A stretch of DNA of 64,000 nt, taken from contig NZ_VOUA01000006.1 of assembly GCF_024372725.1 (NCBI RefSeq), forward strand, positions 1-64,000, in the 5' to 3' direction. The stretch's first letter is position 1. Each line of letters starts with the position of its first letter. The position numbers and the translations under genes are program-made. This DNA is from Methanosarcina sp. KYL-1. GTDB lineage: Archaea > Halobacteriota > Methanosarcinia > Methanosarcinales > Methanosarcinaceae. Shown piece after piece: positions 31,633 through 41,473 of the stretch. Below the pieces are notes generated by a model that ran no database searches, was not told where the DNA came from, and saw nothing but the letters and a program-made list of their open reading frames with translations.

Positions 31633-31645
31633 TTATATATTATAA
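31633..31645 (+). promoter_or_regulatory. TATA-like box for the TPR gene
   Basis: TTATATATTATAA lies about 145 bases upstream of the ATG at 31788. Position and sequence are the only evidence. Confidence 0.35.
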
Positions 31646-31787
31646 AACTCCACATATTTATCCGGATAATTTTCTCAGGCTTAAATGGAAATTGATCTGA
31701 TAGTTCTGGGAAAATCAGCTCTGGAAAGATCGCTTCCGAGAACACTAATTTTGATTCTTCTTACTGTTGTGGATATGAGGCAAAAAA

Positions 31788-32660
31788 ATGGCAAAAATGG
31801 CAAAAACGCTTAAAACCCTTGAAAAATCCGCCGAGGAAAGCTCCGGCAAAGGCAGGGTCTTTTTCGAGATGGGCAAGTATGAAGAAGCCCTGCAGGCTTA
31901 CGGGGAAGCCGCTGAGACCTGGAAAGAAATGGCAGACCTCCTTTTCGAAAATGGCAAAGAGGAGAGCGCAAACAATTTACTTGGAAAAGTCTTTAAAACA
32001 GAGTCCTGCCGTGGGATGGCTTTTTTCAAGCTAGGAAACTACGAAGAAGCCCTGGAAGTCGTTGACAAAGCTCTGGATCTGAACCCTGAAAGCCCAACCG
32101 AGTGGTCCAACCGGGGTTTTGTGCTCTCGGCCCTTGGCAGGAATGAAGAGGCGCTCGAAGCTTTTGATAAGGCGCTCTCCCTTGACCCCGGGTCCCCGAA
32201 AACCATGACCAGCAAAGGCGTGGTCTATTTCAGGATGGGACTTCCTGAAAAGGCCCTTGAGACCTTTGACGAAGCCCTGGCAATGGAGCCCAAAAAAGCT
32301 TCGGACTGGGCCTGCAAGCTCCCCAGGTTCAGCTTCTTTTCCCGGAACAAGGCTCCCCTCATGAGGCCCGACAACGCCGAGACCTGGTACTGGAAAGGCC
32401 AGGTATTTACCGAGCTCGAAGATAAAGAAAAAGCCCTGGACGCCTACAAACACGCCCTCGAAAGCGACCCCGACCACCTGAACTCCCTCTTCCGGGGCGG
32501 AGAACTCCTCTGCGAGATCGGGGAATATAAGGAAGCCTTCAAGTGCTACGTGAGGGCGCTGAAACTCAGCCCGGGGAACGAGGCTGCAAAGGAAGGAAAA
32601 GAGCTCTGTGAAGAGAAAATAAACGCGAAGCTTGAGGACGAAAATAAGGGTGAAAAGTGA
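31788..32660 (+). CDS. TPR-repeat protein
   Basis: The 290-residue protein holds about six tetratricopeptide repeats (for example YEEALEVVDKALDLNPESPTEWSNRGFVLSALGR and EKALDAYKHALESDPDHLN). TPR solenoids mediate protein-protein contacts; no catalytic domain is present. A basic, non-TPR loop with aromatic residues interrupts the array near residues 178-195. It has a GAGG motif seven bases before the ATG. It is unrelated in layout to the 816-residue TPR protein at 54249. The partner is unknown. Confidence 0.8.
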   Translation: MAKMAKTLKTLEKSAEESSGKGRVFFEMGKYEEALQAYGEAAETWKEMADLLFENGKEESANNLLGKVFKTESCRGMAFFKLGNYEEALEVVDKALDLNPESPTEWSNRGFVLSALGRNEEALEAFDKALSLDPGSPKTMTSKGVVYFRMGLPEKALETFDEALAMEPKKASDWACKLPRFSFFSRNKAPLMRPDNAETWYWKGQVFTELEDKEKALDAYKHALESDPDHLNSLFRGGELLCEIGEYKEAFKCYVRALKLSPGNEAAKEGKELCEEKINAKLEDENKGEK

Positions 32661-33146
32661 GACAGAAATTTTACCCGAGTTTCCAGACTAATTGAAATGA
32701 GCTTCTAACAATGGAAAATGTAAAAACAGATAGCGGAAGCTATGCTTTAGATCGGAATTGCAACGCAGTTGAAAACTTAAATACCTTTCAGAATCAAACT
32801 TGCATTCTTTCCTGTTTCAGTGATGTACAGGTTTCGATTTGATTCCCTGATTTTTATGACCATGTCACCAATTTAGAATTTACTTCGTAAATATCATGCC
32901 CAAATTATTTTGTGGCAGTTCCTTAGATTCTAAACTACGTTTCTATAGTCTATAATATATATAAATTTGATAATAATATCTATGACTTTTTGTGATCTCA
33001 TTTACACATAGGTAGTCAATCATTACCAGGCTGATATTTTGATAATAATCAGCATGTTGTCAAATTCGATGAATAAAGGAGATTCTGGGAGTGTCAATTT
33101 GTGAATTTACAGCAAATTAGATACGTTGTCCCTTAACCGATGACGA
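32661..33146. other. Intergenic; promoter-like region and a repeated 20-mer
   Basis: An AT-rich TATA-like stretch (about 32955-32972) lies 175 bases before the histidine kinase. The 20 bases at 33132-33151, covering its start codon, repeat the segment at 197-216. No gene is seen. Confidence 0.5.
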
Positions 33147-35093
33147 ATGAAAGTCATTTCGGAAAACCGATATCTTACATTTGTCGGGACAGCACTTTTT
33201 TTCATAGCATGCCTCGGTTTTTTGCGCGCATTTTCATATGAAAGAATAGGCGTGTTTCCAGGGTACGGGGCAAACCTCCCTGCCCAGCTCTGGATTTCTA
33301 TAAGGTACCTGGGCGGTGTATCCTTTTTTGTAGCCCCTTTGCTCCTGACCAGTGCTGCACTGGATGGGAAAAGGAATGTAAAAACCGCGGGCAATGACCG
33401 GTTTGCCCGGGAAGTTTTTCTTGTATATGCTGTTATTACGGCTGCTCTCCTGCTCTCAATCTTTCATTATGGGAACTTTCCGGCCTGTTACTTAAAAAGC
33501 TGTGGGCTCACTCCTTTTAAAATATACAGTGAGTATTTCATCTCTTTCTTATTCATAGGCTCGCTGGTGCTCCTGTACCGAAAAAGAGACAGGTTCGAAA
33601 AACATGTTTTCAGGATACTCACAACAGCGATAGCGTTATCAATCCTTGCTGAACTGGCTCTTACCCACTATACATATACTGAGGAGTTTTTCAATTTTAT
33701 CGGGCACATTTTTAACGTCCTATCTTTTTACCTGATATATATCGCAATCGTGGAAACAGGCTTCGACGAGCCCTGCAGCCTTCTTTTCAGGGAGCTCAAA
33801 TTCAGGGAAGAAGCTTTGCAGAGAGAAACTACTTTCCTTAAAGATGACCAGGGAAGAATTTACAGGATGCTTGGGGTAGAGAAATGTACACCTGCAGGTG
33901 AACCTGCAACTGAGGACCTGCAAACAAAAGCGGAACATTACAGCTCATTGGTGCAGAACATCCAGGGGCTCATTGGCTTCCGGCTTGACGAGAAAGGTGT
34001 TCCGACGTTCTTTGACGGGGCTGTAGAAGAGATCACGGGTTACAGTAAAAAAGACTTCATTTCAGGAAAGGTGAAGTGGACCGAAATAGTCGCACCTGAA
34101 GACCAGCCCCTCATTTTTACAAACATGAAAAGGGCAGAGTCCACCTCTGGTTCCCCTCTTGAGCTGGAATACAGGATACGGAGAAAAGACGGGGAAATAA
34201 GATGGGTCAGGGAAATTATGCAGCCTCTTTCAGGAGATTCCGGAACCCCGGGGAAATTCCAGGGCTTTGTTCATGATATCACCCAGCGTAAAATGGCTGA
34301 AGAAACCCTTTCCAGGACAGAGAAAGCCCGCATAAAAGAAATTCATCACAGAATTAAAAATAACCTGCAGGTGATCTCCTCGTTACTCAGCCTCCAGGCG
34401 GAAAAGTTCAGTGATAAGGAAACCCTTGAAGCCTTCAGGGAAAGCCAGAACCGTGTAGCTTCCGTGGCTCTGATTCATGAAGAGCTTTACGAGGGAAAGG
34501 ATATGGAGACCCTTGATTTTGCGTTTTATCTCCGCAGGCTGACCGAAGACCTTCTCAGCTCATATACCGTCGGAGACAGGGAAATTGACCTGAAACTGGA
34601 CCTTGAGCAGATTTATCTGGGAATGGATACCGCAGTTCCTCTCGGCATCATCGTAAATGAGCTGGTTTCGAATTCCTTAAAGCATGCTTTCCCCGCAGGA
34701 AAGAGTGGAGAAATCCGTATAAGCCTTTCAAGAGCGAAAGATTACGAAAGAGAATGTGGAAGCAGCAGTTCCGAAGTAGAACGGGACATCGAAAAGGGTT
34801 CAAAGAGCATAGAAAGGGGTGAAAAGGACATCGAAAAGGGTTCAGAGAGAAGATCCTGTGAAAAGGGTGAAATGGGTATGGTAAGGTGTTCTGAGGATGA
34901 AAAGGACCTGCAGTTTACGCTGGTTGTAGCCGATAATGGAAGGGGCTTTCCTGAAAATATCGATTTCAGGAATACGGATTCCCTCGGGCTCCAGCTTGTA
35001 AGCATTCTTGTAGAACAGATAGATGGGAGCATCAAACTTAACAGGGATGCAGGAACAGAATTCAAAATCAGGTTCAGAAAGGTGGGAAATTGA
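33147..35093 (+). CDS. MASE3-PAS-HisKA_2 sensor histidine kinase
   Basis: 648 residues. Residues 5-215 are seven or so membrane helices of MASE3 type (GVFPGYGANLPAQLWISIRYL; GLTPFKIYSEY). A PAS domain with PAC follows (residues 260-385). The HisKA_2 phospho-acceptor is in EIHHRIKNNLQ (His near 400), then an HATPase domain with N box (NELVSNSLKHAF) and G1 box (VVADNGRGFPENID). Between those two boxes lies a ~45-residue charged low-complexity insert encoded by a short DNA repeat. No response regulator is adjacent. The kinase probably senses a membrane or redox signal, which is inference. Confidence 0.9.
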   Translation: MKVISENRYLTFVGTALFFIACLGFLRAFSYERIGVFPGYGANLPAQLWISIRYLGGVSFFVAPLLLTSAALDGKRNVKTAGNDRFAREVFLVYAVITAALLLSIFHYGNFPACYLKSCGLTPFKIYSEYFISFLFIGSLVLLYRKRDRFEKHVFRILTTAIALSILAELALTHYTYTEEFFNFIGHIFNVLSFYLIYIAIVETGFDEPCSLLFRELKFREEALQRETTFLKDDQGRIYRMLGVEKCTPAGEPATEDLQTKAEHYSSLVQNIQGLIGFRLDEKGVPTFFDGAVEEITGYSKKDFISGKVKWTEIVAPEDQPLIFTNMKRAESTSGSPLELEYRIRRKDGEIRWVREIMQPLSGDSGTPGKFQGFVHDITQRKMAEETLSRTEKARIKEIHHRIKNNLQVISSLLSLQAEKFSDKETLEAFRESQNRVASVALIHEELYEGKDMETLDFAFYLRRLTEDLLSSYTVGDREIDLKLDLEQIYLGMDTAVPLGIIVNELVSNSLKHAFPAGKSGEIRISLSRAKDYERECGSSSSEVERDIEKGSKSIERGEKDIEKGSERRSCEKGEMGMVRCSEDEKDLQFTLVVADNGRGFPENIDFRNTDSLGLQLVSILVEQIDGSIKLNRDAGTEFKIRFRKVGN

Positions 35094-35326
35094 AAGCAAA
35101 GACAAAAACATAATCTAAGTTACGTTGGCGCACCCCGCTGCAAGTAACGGGGTATGTTCAGGCCCTCGCTCTAAATCCCGTAAAAGAAGACAATAGACCT
35201 TATACGGTTTAGTTCGAGCAGAAGTTACCAAACAAAAATGGATTTGATAAATCTTATATCATCAAAGGTTCTCGGGGAAGTGTCCATCCCCACAGCAAGC
35301 TGCGGGGTATTCGGCTAAAGTAAAGA
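35094..35326. other. Convergent spacer with two related palindromes
   Basis: Two GC-rich inverted repeats lie here: about 35133-35153 (CCCCG/CGGGG) and 35286-35310 (CCCC/GGGG with CAGC/GCTG). Both carry GGGGTAT at the right end. They lie between convergent genes, where they could end transcription, and look like copies of one short palindromic element. Confidence 0.5.
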
Positions 35327-38300
35327 TTACCTCCCCGGTTCAGGGGGGGCGGAAAACATCTCGCATGAATGCTCTTTTTTGTGTCCTTCGGGATCAAGTC
35401 CCCGTTCCCGCAGAATATACAAAAAGAGGACCAGGCCAAGCCCGTTTACCAGGAGCATGGAGGGAAGGCTGTTTCGGATAACACTCATTATGTCCTCTAG
35501 CGGAGCCGGATAGGCGAGTAGCGGGAAAATTACAAGGAGATGGAGGCATTCGACCAGAGCCCCTAAAAAAATGAGTCTAGGGTAGTTAAGTTTCCGTTTC
35601 CAGAATATCGAAAAACCTCCTGCAACAAGCCCTGCAGCAATGGTGGCAACGGCGCAGGGAACAGCAGTCCACCCGCCCTGGCTTAAGCGGTAGATACCTC
35701 CGATAAGTCCGGCAAGTCCTCCGATTAGCGGTCCCCCCAGAAGCCCTGCAAGCATGGGCCCGAGATCCCTGAAATTGACCAGGATCCCATCTACCGGGAC
35801 AGCTCGCATCGTGCCGTAGACAGAGAGCAAGCCGAAGCACATTACAAGCCAGATCCTGCTGCTTGCGGAAAGCTGGCCTTCAACCGCTTCACAGAGGGTT
35901 TCCGTACGGCTGAACAGGTACAGAGAAAAAGTAACCACAAGCACCCTTTCAAGCAGGGGGACAGCAACGTTGAGCAGATAGCGGTCATTGGCAATAGCAA
36001 GGAATAGGAGTACAGAGACTGCAAGTGGCTTTATAAGTGCCGGACTTTCCGTCTTTCCTGCATTGATTTCACCGGCAGGTTTTAAGTTTCCGGGGTCCGT
36101 CGGGTTAAGTTCTTGGATCACATAGAGGAAAAACAAAAGTCCCAGCACGTTTATCACGGTCATCGGCAGGTAGGAACTGCGGGCCACTTCCAGAATATCG
36201 GAGAGAGGTGCAGGATATGTAAGAAGCGGGAGCAGTACGAATAAGTGCAGGCTCTCCACCAAGACTCCGAGGAAAAGAAGCCTGGAATAACTTAGTTTTT
36301 TTTGCCAGCGCTTCGAAAGCACTCCGGCCAGGATACCTGCAGCTATACTTGCCGCTGCACACGGAAGAGCTGTCCAGCCTCCCTGCATGTAGCGAACAGA
36401 ACCGCCCATAAACCCGGCAACTGCTCCTGTAAAGGGTCCGCAGAGCAGCCCTGCAAGCATGGGCCCGAGGTCCCGGAAATTTACCAGAATCTCTCCTACC
36501 GGGATTGCCTGTAGAGTCCCGTAGACCGAGAGAAAGCCAAAATCCAGAGCCAGGAGGCTCTGCTCCTTGAGGTTCAGGCTGCTTTTGAGAGAGTTTTTTA
36601 CCACGGCAGTCCCTGAGAGAATGTAGAGGAAAAAAGCCGCAACCACAAAGTGTTCGATTAGCTGGATACCGGTTGTCATGAAGCTTCCCTCTAAAATTAA
36701 AAGTGCAAGCATGGATATAAGGGCAGTTAAAGCCTGCAGTGAAACTTTCAGGCCTCCTGTTTCCTGTATGCGTGAGGCGAACCTGTTTTCAAGGAAAAAG
36801 CTCTGTTCTTTTATGATATACAGGAAGAGAGCCAGTCCGAACACATTCGTAAGGGTCATTGGGAGCAGGAAACTCCGAATAAGGGCCAGGATGTCTTCCA
36901 GGGGTGCGGGATAGACGAGGAGAGGAAAAATCACCAGGAGATGGATAGCTTCCACGAAGACGCCAAGCCCGGTAAGCCTTAGATAATCCAGTTTGCCCTT
37001 CCAGCAGATTGCGGCATAGCCTGCCAGGACGCCGGCAAGAATCGTTGCAACCGCACAGGGCAGGGAAGTCCAGCCTCCCAGGGAATAGCGATAGAGTCCT
37101 CCTATCAGTCCTGCAAAGCCCCCGAGAACGGGTCCTCCCAGCAGTCCGGCAATCATGGGCCCGAGATCCCTGAAGTTGATAAGCGCCCTGTCAAAGAGAA
37201 TTGCCTGAGTGGTCCCGTAAATGGAAAGCGTGCCGAAGACCATCACTATCAGGGCCCGGTCAGCCATTGAAAAGCCTCTTTCCAGGGCTGACCTCATATT
37301 TTTTGAGCTGCTGAACATATATATGACAAAAGCAACCACAGTAACCCTTTCCATCAAAGGGACCCCGAAAAGCAGGAACTGTTCTTCCTTTAAGAGCGCC
37401 ACAAAGAGGAATAAAAAGCTGCCTGCAACCATGAGCAAGCGCCATAATTTTGACCCTCTTGCATATGCCGGGAGCTTGAAGTCAAGATAGACTACCATAA
37501 AACCGATTAATGCAAACATTATTGATGCGAGGGCAGAAACCCACGTGAGGATGTTTCCAGGCTCTCCGAAGCTGATTATTAAGGCAAGGACAATTACAAG
37601 CCCGGAGATTATTCCCCTGTAGAGCGTTGTTTCGTCCCTGAAACTTATCCCCGTTCCTCTAAGGATCGAAGCAATCGCCCGGGCTCTTCCGTCAACTCCG
37701 GTAAGGATTAGGGCAACAAAAACAACGTACGAAGTTAAAATGAATACCGGAACTCCGTAAGGCAGTTTATTGAGCGAAAGATAGAGCCCGTTAAAGAAAT
37801 CCGTACTTGAGCCTGAAGAAAGCCCGATAGTCATGAAGGCAAAAGAAAAAATCCCCGTCAGCCAGAAAGCGAGCCCCTGGCTGATTCTTACGTTCCTGAA
37901 ATGTGTGGAAAAATAAGCTTCTCCATGCCTTGTCCCTATTTTTTCCTTGAGCCAGGTAGAGTAGAACAGGAGGGAAAGGCTTGAACCGGCAGCCCCCAAT
38001 AGCCCCATAACCGTAATTAGCTGCTCTTTTTCAAGAATAGGGACAAGCCCCTGGGGCACGTTTACAAAAGGAATTCCCGTCCCGAGTAAGGTGTAAAAAG
38101 TTCCTATTATTATCAAGCCTGCAAACAAAGATACAAGTTTTTCAAAAAAAGAGTATGGACATTTATAGAGAAAGAGACCCGCCAGGATCAGAGAAATAAT
38201 TGCCATCAGTTTTATGGAAAGAAGTCCCGGGAAAAGTTGCACCAGAAAAGTTCCCGCAAAGAAGGCGATGCCTCCGAAGCCTAGCAGTTCAAGTGTGTAG

Positions 38301-38707
38301 ATGCACATAATAAAGATTACTTCCCAATTTTGAGGGCCCGGAATGTGCCTGAAACCCCTGAAAATGTCTTCCCCCTGTGCGAGGGTATAACGGGAAAGTC
38401 CTTCTATCAGGCAGTATTTGTAGACCAGAGCCACTCCAATAACCCAGAGCATCCTGTATCTGGATGCTGCCCCGGAAATCAACAGGTCCGGATAACTGTC
38501 AACACTCATATGGACGGCAAGAATCATAGAAGGCCCTAAGAAAAACAGCAAGTCTAGCAAAACAGGCGCAAACCGCCCCACTTTACCTTGAAGAATAAAT
38601 GAGGCAGAGTATGCAGAGCCCGAGGCATTTTTAAGATCCCGGAGGGAGTTGATTCCAGCCACTATAGCACCTGTAATTAAAATATTAAATATATAATAAA
38701 AGGTCAA
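35327..38707 (-). CDS. YkvI-like permease fused to three LytS-type 5TM domains
   Basis: A 1126-residue membrane protein. Residues 1-440 are a permease-like region resembling the YkvI family (GAIVAGINSLRDLKNASG at the start, about 11-12 helices). Three copies of a 5TM-5TMR_LYT-like module follow, each with NFRDLGPMxAGLLxGPxxGxxAGxxGGxxRxxxGGWTxxPCAxAxIxAG; the NFRDLGP motifs fall near residues 511, 744 and 977, a period of about 233. Such modules normally sense signals in LytS/YhcK proteins and are followed by kinase or cyclase domains, but here the chain ends with no output domain. Function unknown; sensor-coupled transport is a speculation. Confidence 0.8.
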   Translation of the reverse strand: MTFYYIFNILITGAIVAGINSLRDLKNASGSAYSASFILQGKVGRFAPVLLDLLFFLGPSMILAVHMSVDSYPDLLISGAASRYRMLWVIGVALVYKYCLIEGLSRYTLAQGEDIFRGFRHIPGPQNWEVIFIMCIYTLELLGFGGIAFFAGTFLVQLFPGLLSIKLMAIISLILAGLFLYKCPYSFFEKLVSLFAGLIIIGTFYTLLGTGIPFVNVPQGLVPILEKEQLITVMGLLGAAGSSLSLLFYSTWLKEKIGTRHGEAYFSTHFRNVRISQGLAFWLTGIFSFAFMTIGLSSGSSTDFFNGLYLSLNKLPYGVPVFILTSYVVFVALILTGVDGRARAIASILRGTGISFRDETTLYRGIISGLVIVLALIISFGEPGNILTWVSALASIMFALIGFMVVYLDFKLPAYARGSKLWRLLMVAGSFLFLFVALLKEEQFLLFGVPLMERVTVVAFVIYMFSSSKNMRSALERGFSMADRALIVMVFGTLSIYGTTQAILFDRALINFRDLGPMIAGLLGGPVLGGFAGLIGGLYRYSLGGWTSLPCAVATILAGVLAGYAAICWKGKLDYLRLTGLGVFVEAIHLLVIFPLLVYPAPLEDILALIRSFLLPMTLTNVFGLALFLYIIKEQSFFLENRFASRIQETGGLKVSLQALTALISMLALLILEGSFMTTGIQLIEHFVVAAFFLYILSGTAVVKNSLKSSLNLKEQSLLALDFGFLSVYGTLQAIPVGEILVNFRDLGPMLAGLLCGPFTGAVAGFMGGSVRYMQGGWTALPCAAASIAAGILAGVLSKRWQKKLSYSRLLFLGVLVESLHLFVLLPLLTYPAPLSDILEVARSSYLPMTVINVLGLLFFLYVIQELNPTDPGNLKPAGEINAGKTESPALIKPLAVSVLLFLAIANDRYLLNVAVPLLERVLVVTFSLYLFSRTETLCEAVEGQLSASSRIWLVMCFGLLSVYGTMRAVPVDGILVNFRDLGPMLAGLLGGPLIGGLAGLIGGIYRLSQGGWTAVPCAVATIAAGLVAGGFSIFWKRKLNYPRLIFLGALVECLHLLVIFPLLAYPAPLEDIMSVIRNSLPSMLLVNGLGLVLFLYILRERGLDPEGHKKEHSCEMFSAPPEPGR

Positions 38708-38964
38708 AATAGTAATACTCTTTTAAAACAGTTATGCCCCGGAAATGAACCTGCCAATCCCTGTATGAACATACTAACTCCTGTACATATTAAAAATGAG
38801 CCTGCATCCGGAAAGCATAAACTCAAAAGAAGTTTGCCCTCCCGGAATCGCAATTACGCACAAAAACAGATATAATCGATTCCTAAGCCCTTGCAGAACT
38901 TGCATAAAATAATGAGGAGCTCAAGGCCGGAAGATTGCAAAATAGGACTCACAAAAAAATAGTT

Positions 38965-39150
38965 TCAGAATGAAGAATCAACGTAATCGACCGGCCTTTT
39001 AAAAACAGCCGCTATCATGCCGTCGTCATCAATCTCGTCTGCAAACTTTATGAGTTCCCAGCCTTCAACCCCCAGGCTGTTAAGGTCTTCTTTTGTCTTG
39101 GACCATTCATTGAACCTTACTGCTTTAATGTCATATTCCCAGATAGTCAT
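38965..39150 (-). CDS. DUF4177-like small protein
   Basis: This 61-residue protein matches the DUF4177 pattern: W.YD.K.V at the N-terminus, then LNSLGVEGWELI and a final strand MIAAVFKRP. The family is a small alpha/beta fold of unknown role. It is a single gene with AT-rich flanks on both sides. The start ATG is followed at once by the conserved strand, so no alternative start is needed. Confidence 0.65.
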   Translation of the reverse strand: MTIWEYDIKAVRFNEWSKTKEDLNSLGVEGWELIKFADEIDDDGMIAAVFKRPVDYVDSSF

Positions 39151-39451
39151 TTTCCATTATCTCCAGTAAAGTTGGATATTATTTACCATATACTACTGGG
39201 AATACCTGTTATATGTATCTTTTTAAAAAATGGATTTGCGATTAAATCAAGTAAATTTGATCTTGCTTGCTTTTGGTCCATTAACTTCAGGGTCTATTTT
39301 CAGGGTAGTGAGCCTGAGGGAGGGGCAAGCGATTGAATATTAAGGGACTGCCCATTTTTTTCCTCTCAATCCTTTTCCCTCCTGACGCACTTCCCTATTA
39401 ATCTCTTATCTTCTGTTAAGCTTCCCCTGCTCCCCTCTGCTTCTTTACAAT
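39151..39451. other. Spacer, no supported feature
   Basis: AT-rich upstream region of the DUF4177 gene followed by a pyrimidine-rich tail beyond the methyltransferase stop. I see no gene or RNA. Confidence 0.5.
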
Positions 39452-40555
39452 TCACACCTGCTTCTTTGCAAACACCATCCTTGACCCACATTTCATATCC
39501 AGGGTCCTGAAGACTTCAAGCCCGTAATCCCCCAGCATCTCGATATATTCGTTGAAAGGTACGCTGTTTTCAAAGCTGTAGCCTGAGCCGCCCTTTTTCG
39601 TGTCTTCAAAAGTCCAGAGGTTCCAGTCCAGGTTGAGGAGGGGATTTGATTCCGTATTTTCTTCCGAGAACTGCCGGGTTACGAAAACCCCTCCCTCGTT
39701 CAGGGCTGAAGCGATTTTCGGGATAAGTTTGGGAACCTTGCCGCCCGGGTTAGAGGATGAGAAGATAAGGTCGTACTCTGTCCCGAGTTCATCCTTAAAG
39801 AAGTCCCCTGGAACTACATCCACATTGGAAGCCCCGTATTTTTCGATGTACTGCTTCGTCTTTACGGTTACCGGAGGAAGGTCGAATACAAAAGCTTCAA
39901 GCTGCTCGTTCATTTTTGCAAAAGCAATGGCGTAGAGCCCGTGCCCTCCTCCCATGTCCAGGAGTTTCCGGACCTTTCCGAGATCAACATTTTCCATGAC
40001 CGTCCTGACGGTTTCCTGGAGCAATCCACAACGTGCGTTTTCAGCCATGCAGCTGATAATCCCCCAGAAAAAAGGACCTTTATCGACAACTTCGGGTCCT
40101 TTCCTCATAAGCTCGGGCAAACGGGCCCAGCGTGCAACGTTCCTGGACATTTCGGAAAGGTATTGCTGCTGGGAAAACGGAGTTTCTTTCAGGAGATATG
40201 TAGTGCTAAGTTCCGAATTCACATACCAGGGGGAAACCGTGTTTTTTTCAGCTCTGTCTTCACCCTCGTATTCCCTACTCTCTTTCTCAACCTCAGCTAT
40301 CTCCTCAAACCTGTCCAGAAGCCCGAGGCTGACGAGAGCTTCACAGAAATGGGGAACTAACACAGGGTCGCATCCCAGTTTTTCGGCAAGCTCCCCTGCC
40401 TGAAGAGGGGTTTTCAGAGCTTCAAACACCTCAAGTTCAAGAGCCGTAACGATCAGTCGGTACTCTTTAAGTCCCCTGATCGAGTCGTCCATGATCTTGA
40501 AGAAACGGTCTGCACCCACAGACGGGGTTTCCATTAGTTCGTTCTTTACTTTCAT
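39452..40555 (-). CDS. O-methyltransferase-family protein
   Basis: About 367 residues with the two-part layout of plant-type O-methyltransferases: an N-terminal winged-helix dimerisation region (LIVTALELEVFEALKTPLQAGELAEKLGCD) and a C-terminal SAM domain with motif I KLLDMGGGHGLYAIAFAK, FVFDLPPV, and GDFFKDELG. Methanogens have several such genes, some acting on small cofactors or metabolites; the substrate is not evident. I choose ATG 40555 because AAGGAGAT lies six bases upstream; the frame extends 19 Arg/Lys-rich codons further. A 12-bp minisatellite separates it from the ABC operon. Confidence 0.82.
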   Translation of the reverse strand: MKVKNELMETPSVGADRFFKIMDDSIRGLKEYRLIVTALELEVFEALKTPLQAGELAEKLGCDPVLVPHFCEALVSLGLLDRFEEIAEVEKESREYEGEDRAEKNTVSPWYVNSELSTTYLLKETPFSQQQYLSEMSRNVARWARLPELMRKGPEVVDKGPFFWGIISCMAENARCGLLQETVRTVMENVDLGKVRKLLDMGGGHGLYAIAFAKMNEQLEAFVFDLPPVTVKTKQYIEKYGASNVDVVPGDFFKDELGTEYDLIFSSSNPGGKVPKLIPKIASALNEGGVFVTRQFSEENTESNPLLNLDWNLWTFEDTKKGGSGYSFENSVPFNEYIEMLGDYGLEVFRTLDMKCGSRMVFAKKQV

Positions 40556-40627
40556 GTTCAATCTCCTTTTACGCTTTCTTTTCGTCCTTGCCTTGAATGT
40601 AATTGCAAGCACGTAACTGCTAAATAT

Positions 40628-40760
40628 GAAAGAATCAATTGGAAATCAATCGGAAACCGATGGAAACCAATTGGAAATTAATCGGAAATCAATTGGAAAT
40701 TAATCGGAAATTAATCGGAAATCAATTGGAAATCAATTGGAAATTAATCGGAAATCATAG
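40628..40760. repeat. 12-bp minisatellite, about 10 copies
   Basis: Imperfect copies of aatcaattggaa and aattaatcggaa, alternating. The unit itself is close to palindromic (CAATTG, ATTAAT). It lies between the O-methyltransferase start and the 3' end of the ABC operon. Confidence 0.8.
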
Positions 40761-40774
40761 AAACCATAAGAAAG

Positions 40775-41473
40775 TCACCTGAAATCGATTATTTTTCCTC
40801 CCTCCAGAACCGCAATCTCATCGCTCATCCATTCAACGACTTCCATGTCATGCGAGATAAACAGGAAACTGATCCCGTAGTCTTCCTGGAGGTTTTTTAG
40901 CAGGGAGAGGATCTGAGCCTGTACAAGGGGGTCAAGCATGGAGGTGGGCTCGTCCGCTACAATGAATTTTGGCCTCAGCCCCAGGATCCGGGCAATGACC
41001 ACCCTCTGGAGCTGCCCTCCGCTGAGTTCTCCCGGGTAGCGAAAAAGCAGTTCCTCGTTAAGGGAAACTGCATCAATCAGTTCCAGAATCTTACTTTCTT
41101 CGGCTTCTTTCCCGCACAGCCCGTGAATCCTTAAGGGCTCGGCAATGCAATCGTAAATCTTCATCTTCGGGTTCAGGGAAGATTCGGGATGCTGGAAAAT
41201 AATCTGCATTTCGGTCCCGAGCCTTTTAAGTTCCCTGCCCTTCATCCCGGAAATGTCCCTGCCTTCGAAAAAGACCTTTCCCGCCGTGGGCTCCATCAGC
41301 CTCAGGACCGTCCTGCCTAGTGTGGATTTGCCGCAGCCGCTTTTCCCGACAAGCCCCAGGGTTTTGCCTTTTTCAAGCTCAAAGCTTACACCGTCAACAG
41401 CCCGATTCACCTGCCTGCGGAAGAGCCCGGAATTGTAATACTTTTTCAGGTTCTCGACTTTTAAGAGCGGCAT
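40775..41473 (-). CDS. Opp/Nik-type ABC transporter ATPase 2 (DppF/NikE-like)
   Basis: A 232-residue ATPase: Walker A GKSGCGKST, signature LSGGQLQR, Walker B FIVADEPTSMLD, switch FISHD. It stops right after the nucleotide-binding domain and lacks the C-terminal oligopeptide extension, a length closer to NikE than to DppF. It overlaps the other ATPase gene by 13 bases and is last in the five-gene operon 45982 to 40775. It powers import of peptide or nickel; see the binding protein. Confidence 0.85.
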   Translation of the reverse strand: MPLLKVENLKKYYNSGLFRRQVNRAVDGVSFELEKGKTLGLVGKSGCGKSTLGRTVLRLMEPTAGKVFFEGRDISGMKGRELKRLGTEMQIIFQHPESSLNPKMKIYDCIAEPLRIHGLCGKEAEESKILELIDAVSLNEELLFRYPGELSGGQLQRVVIARILGLRPKFIVADEPTSMLDPLVQAQILSLLKNLQEDYGISFLFISHDMEVVEWMSDEIAVLEGGKIIDFR

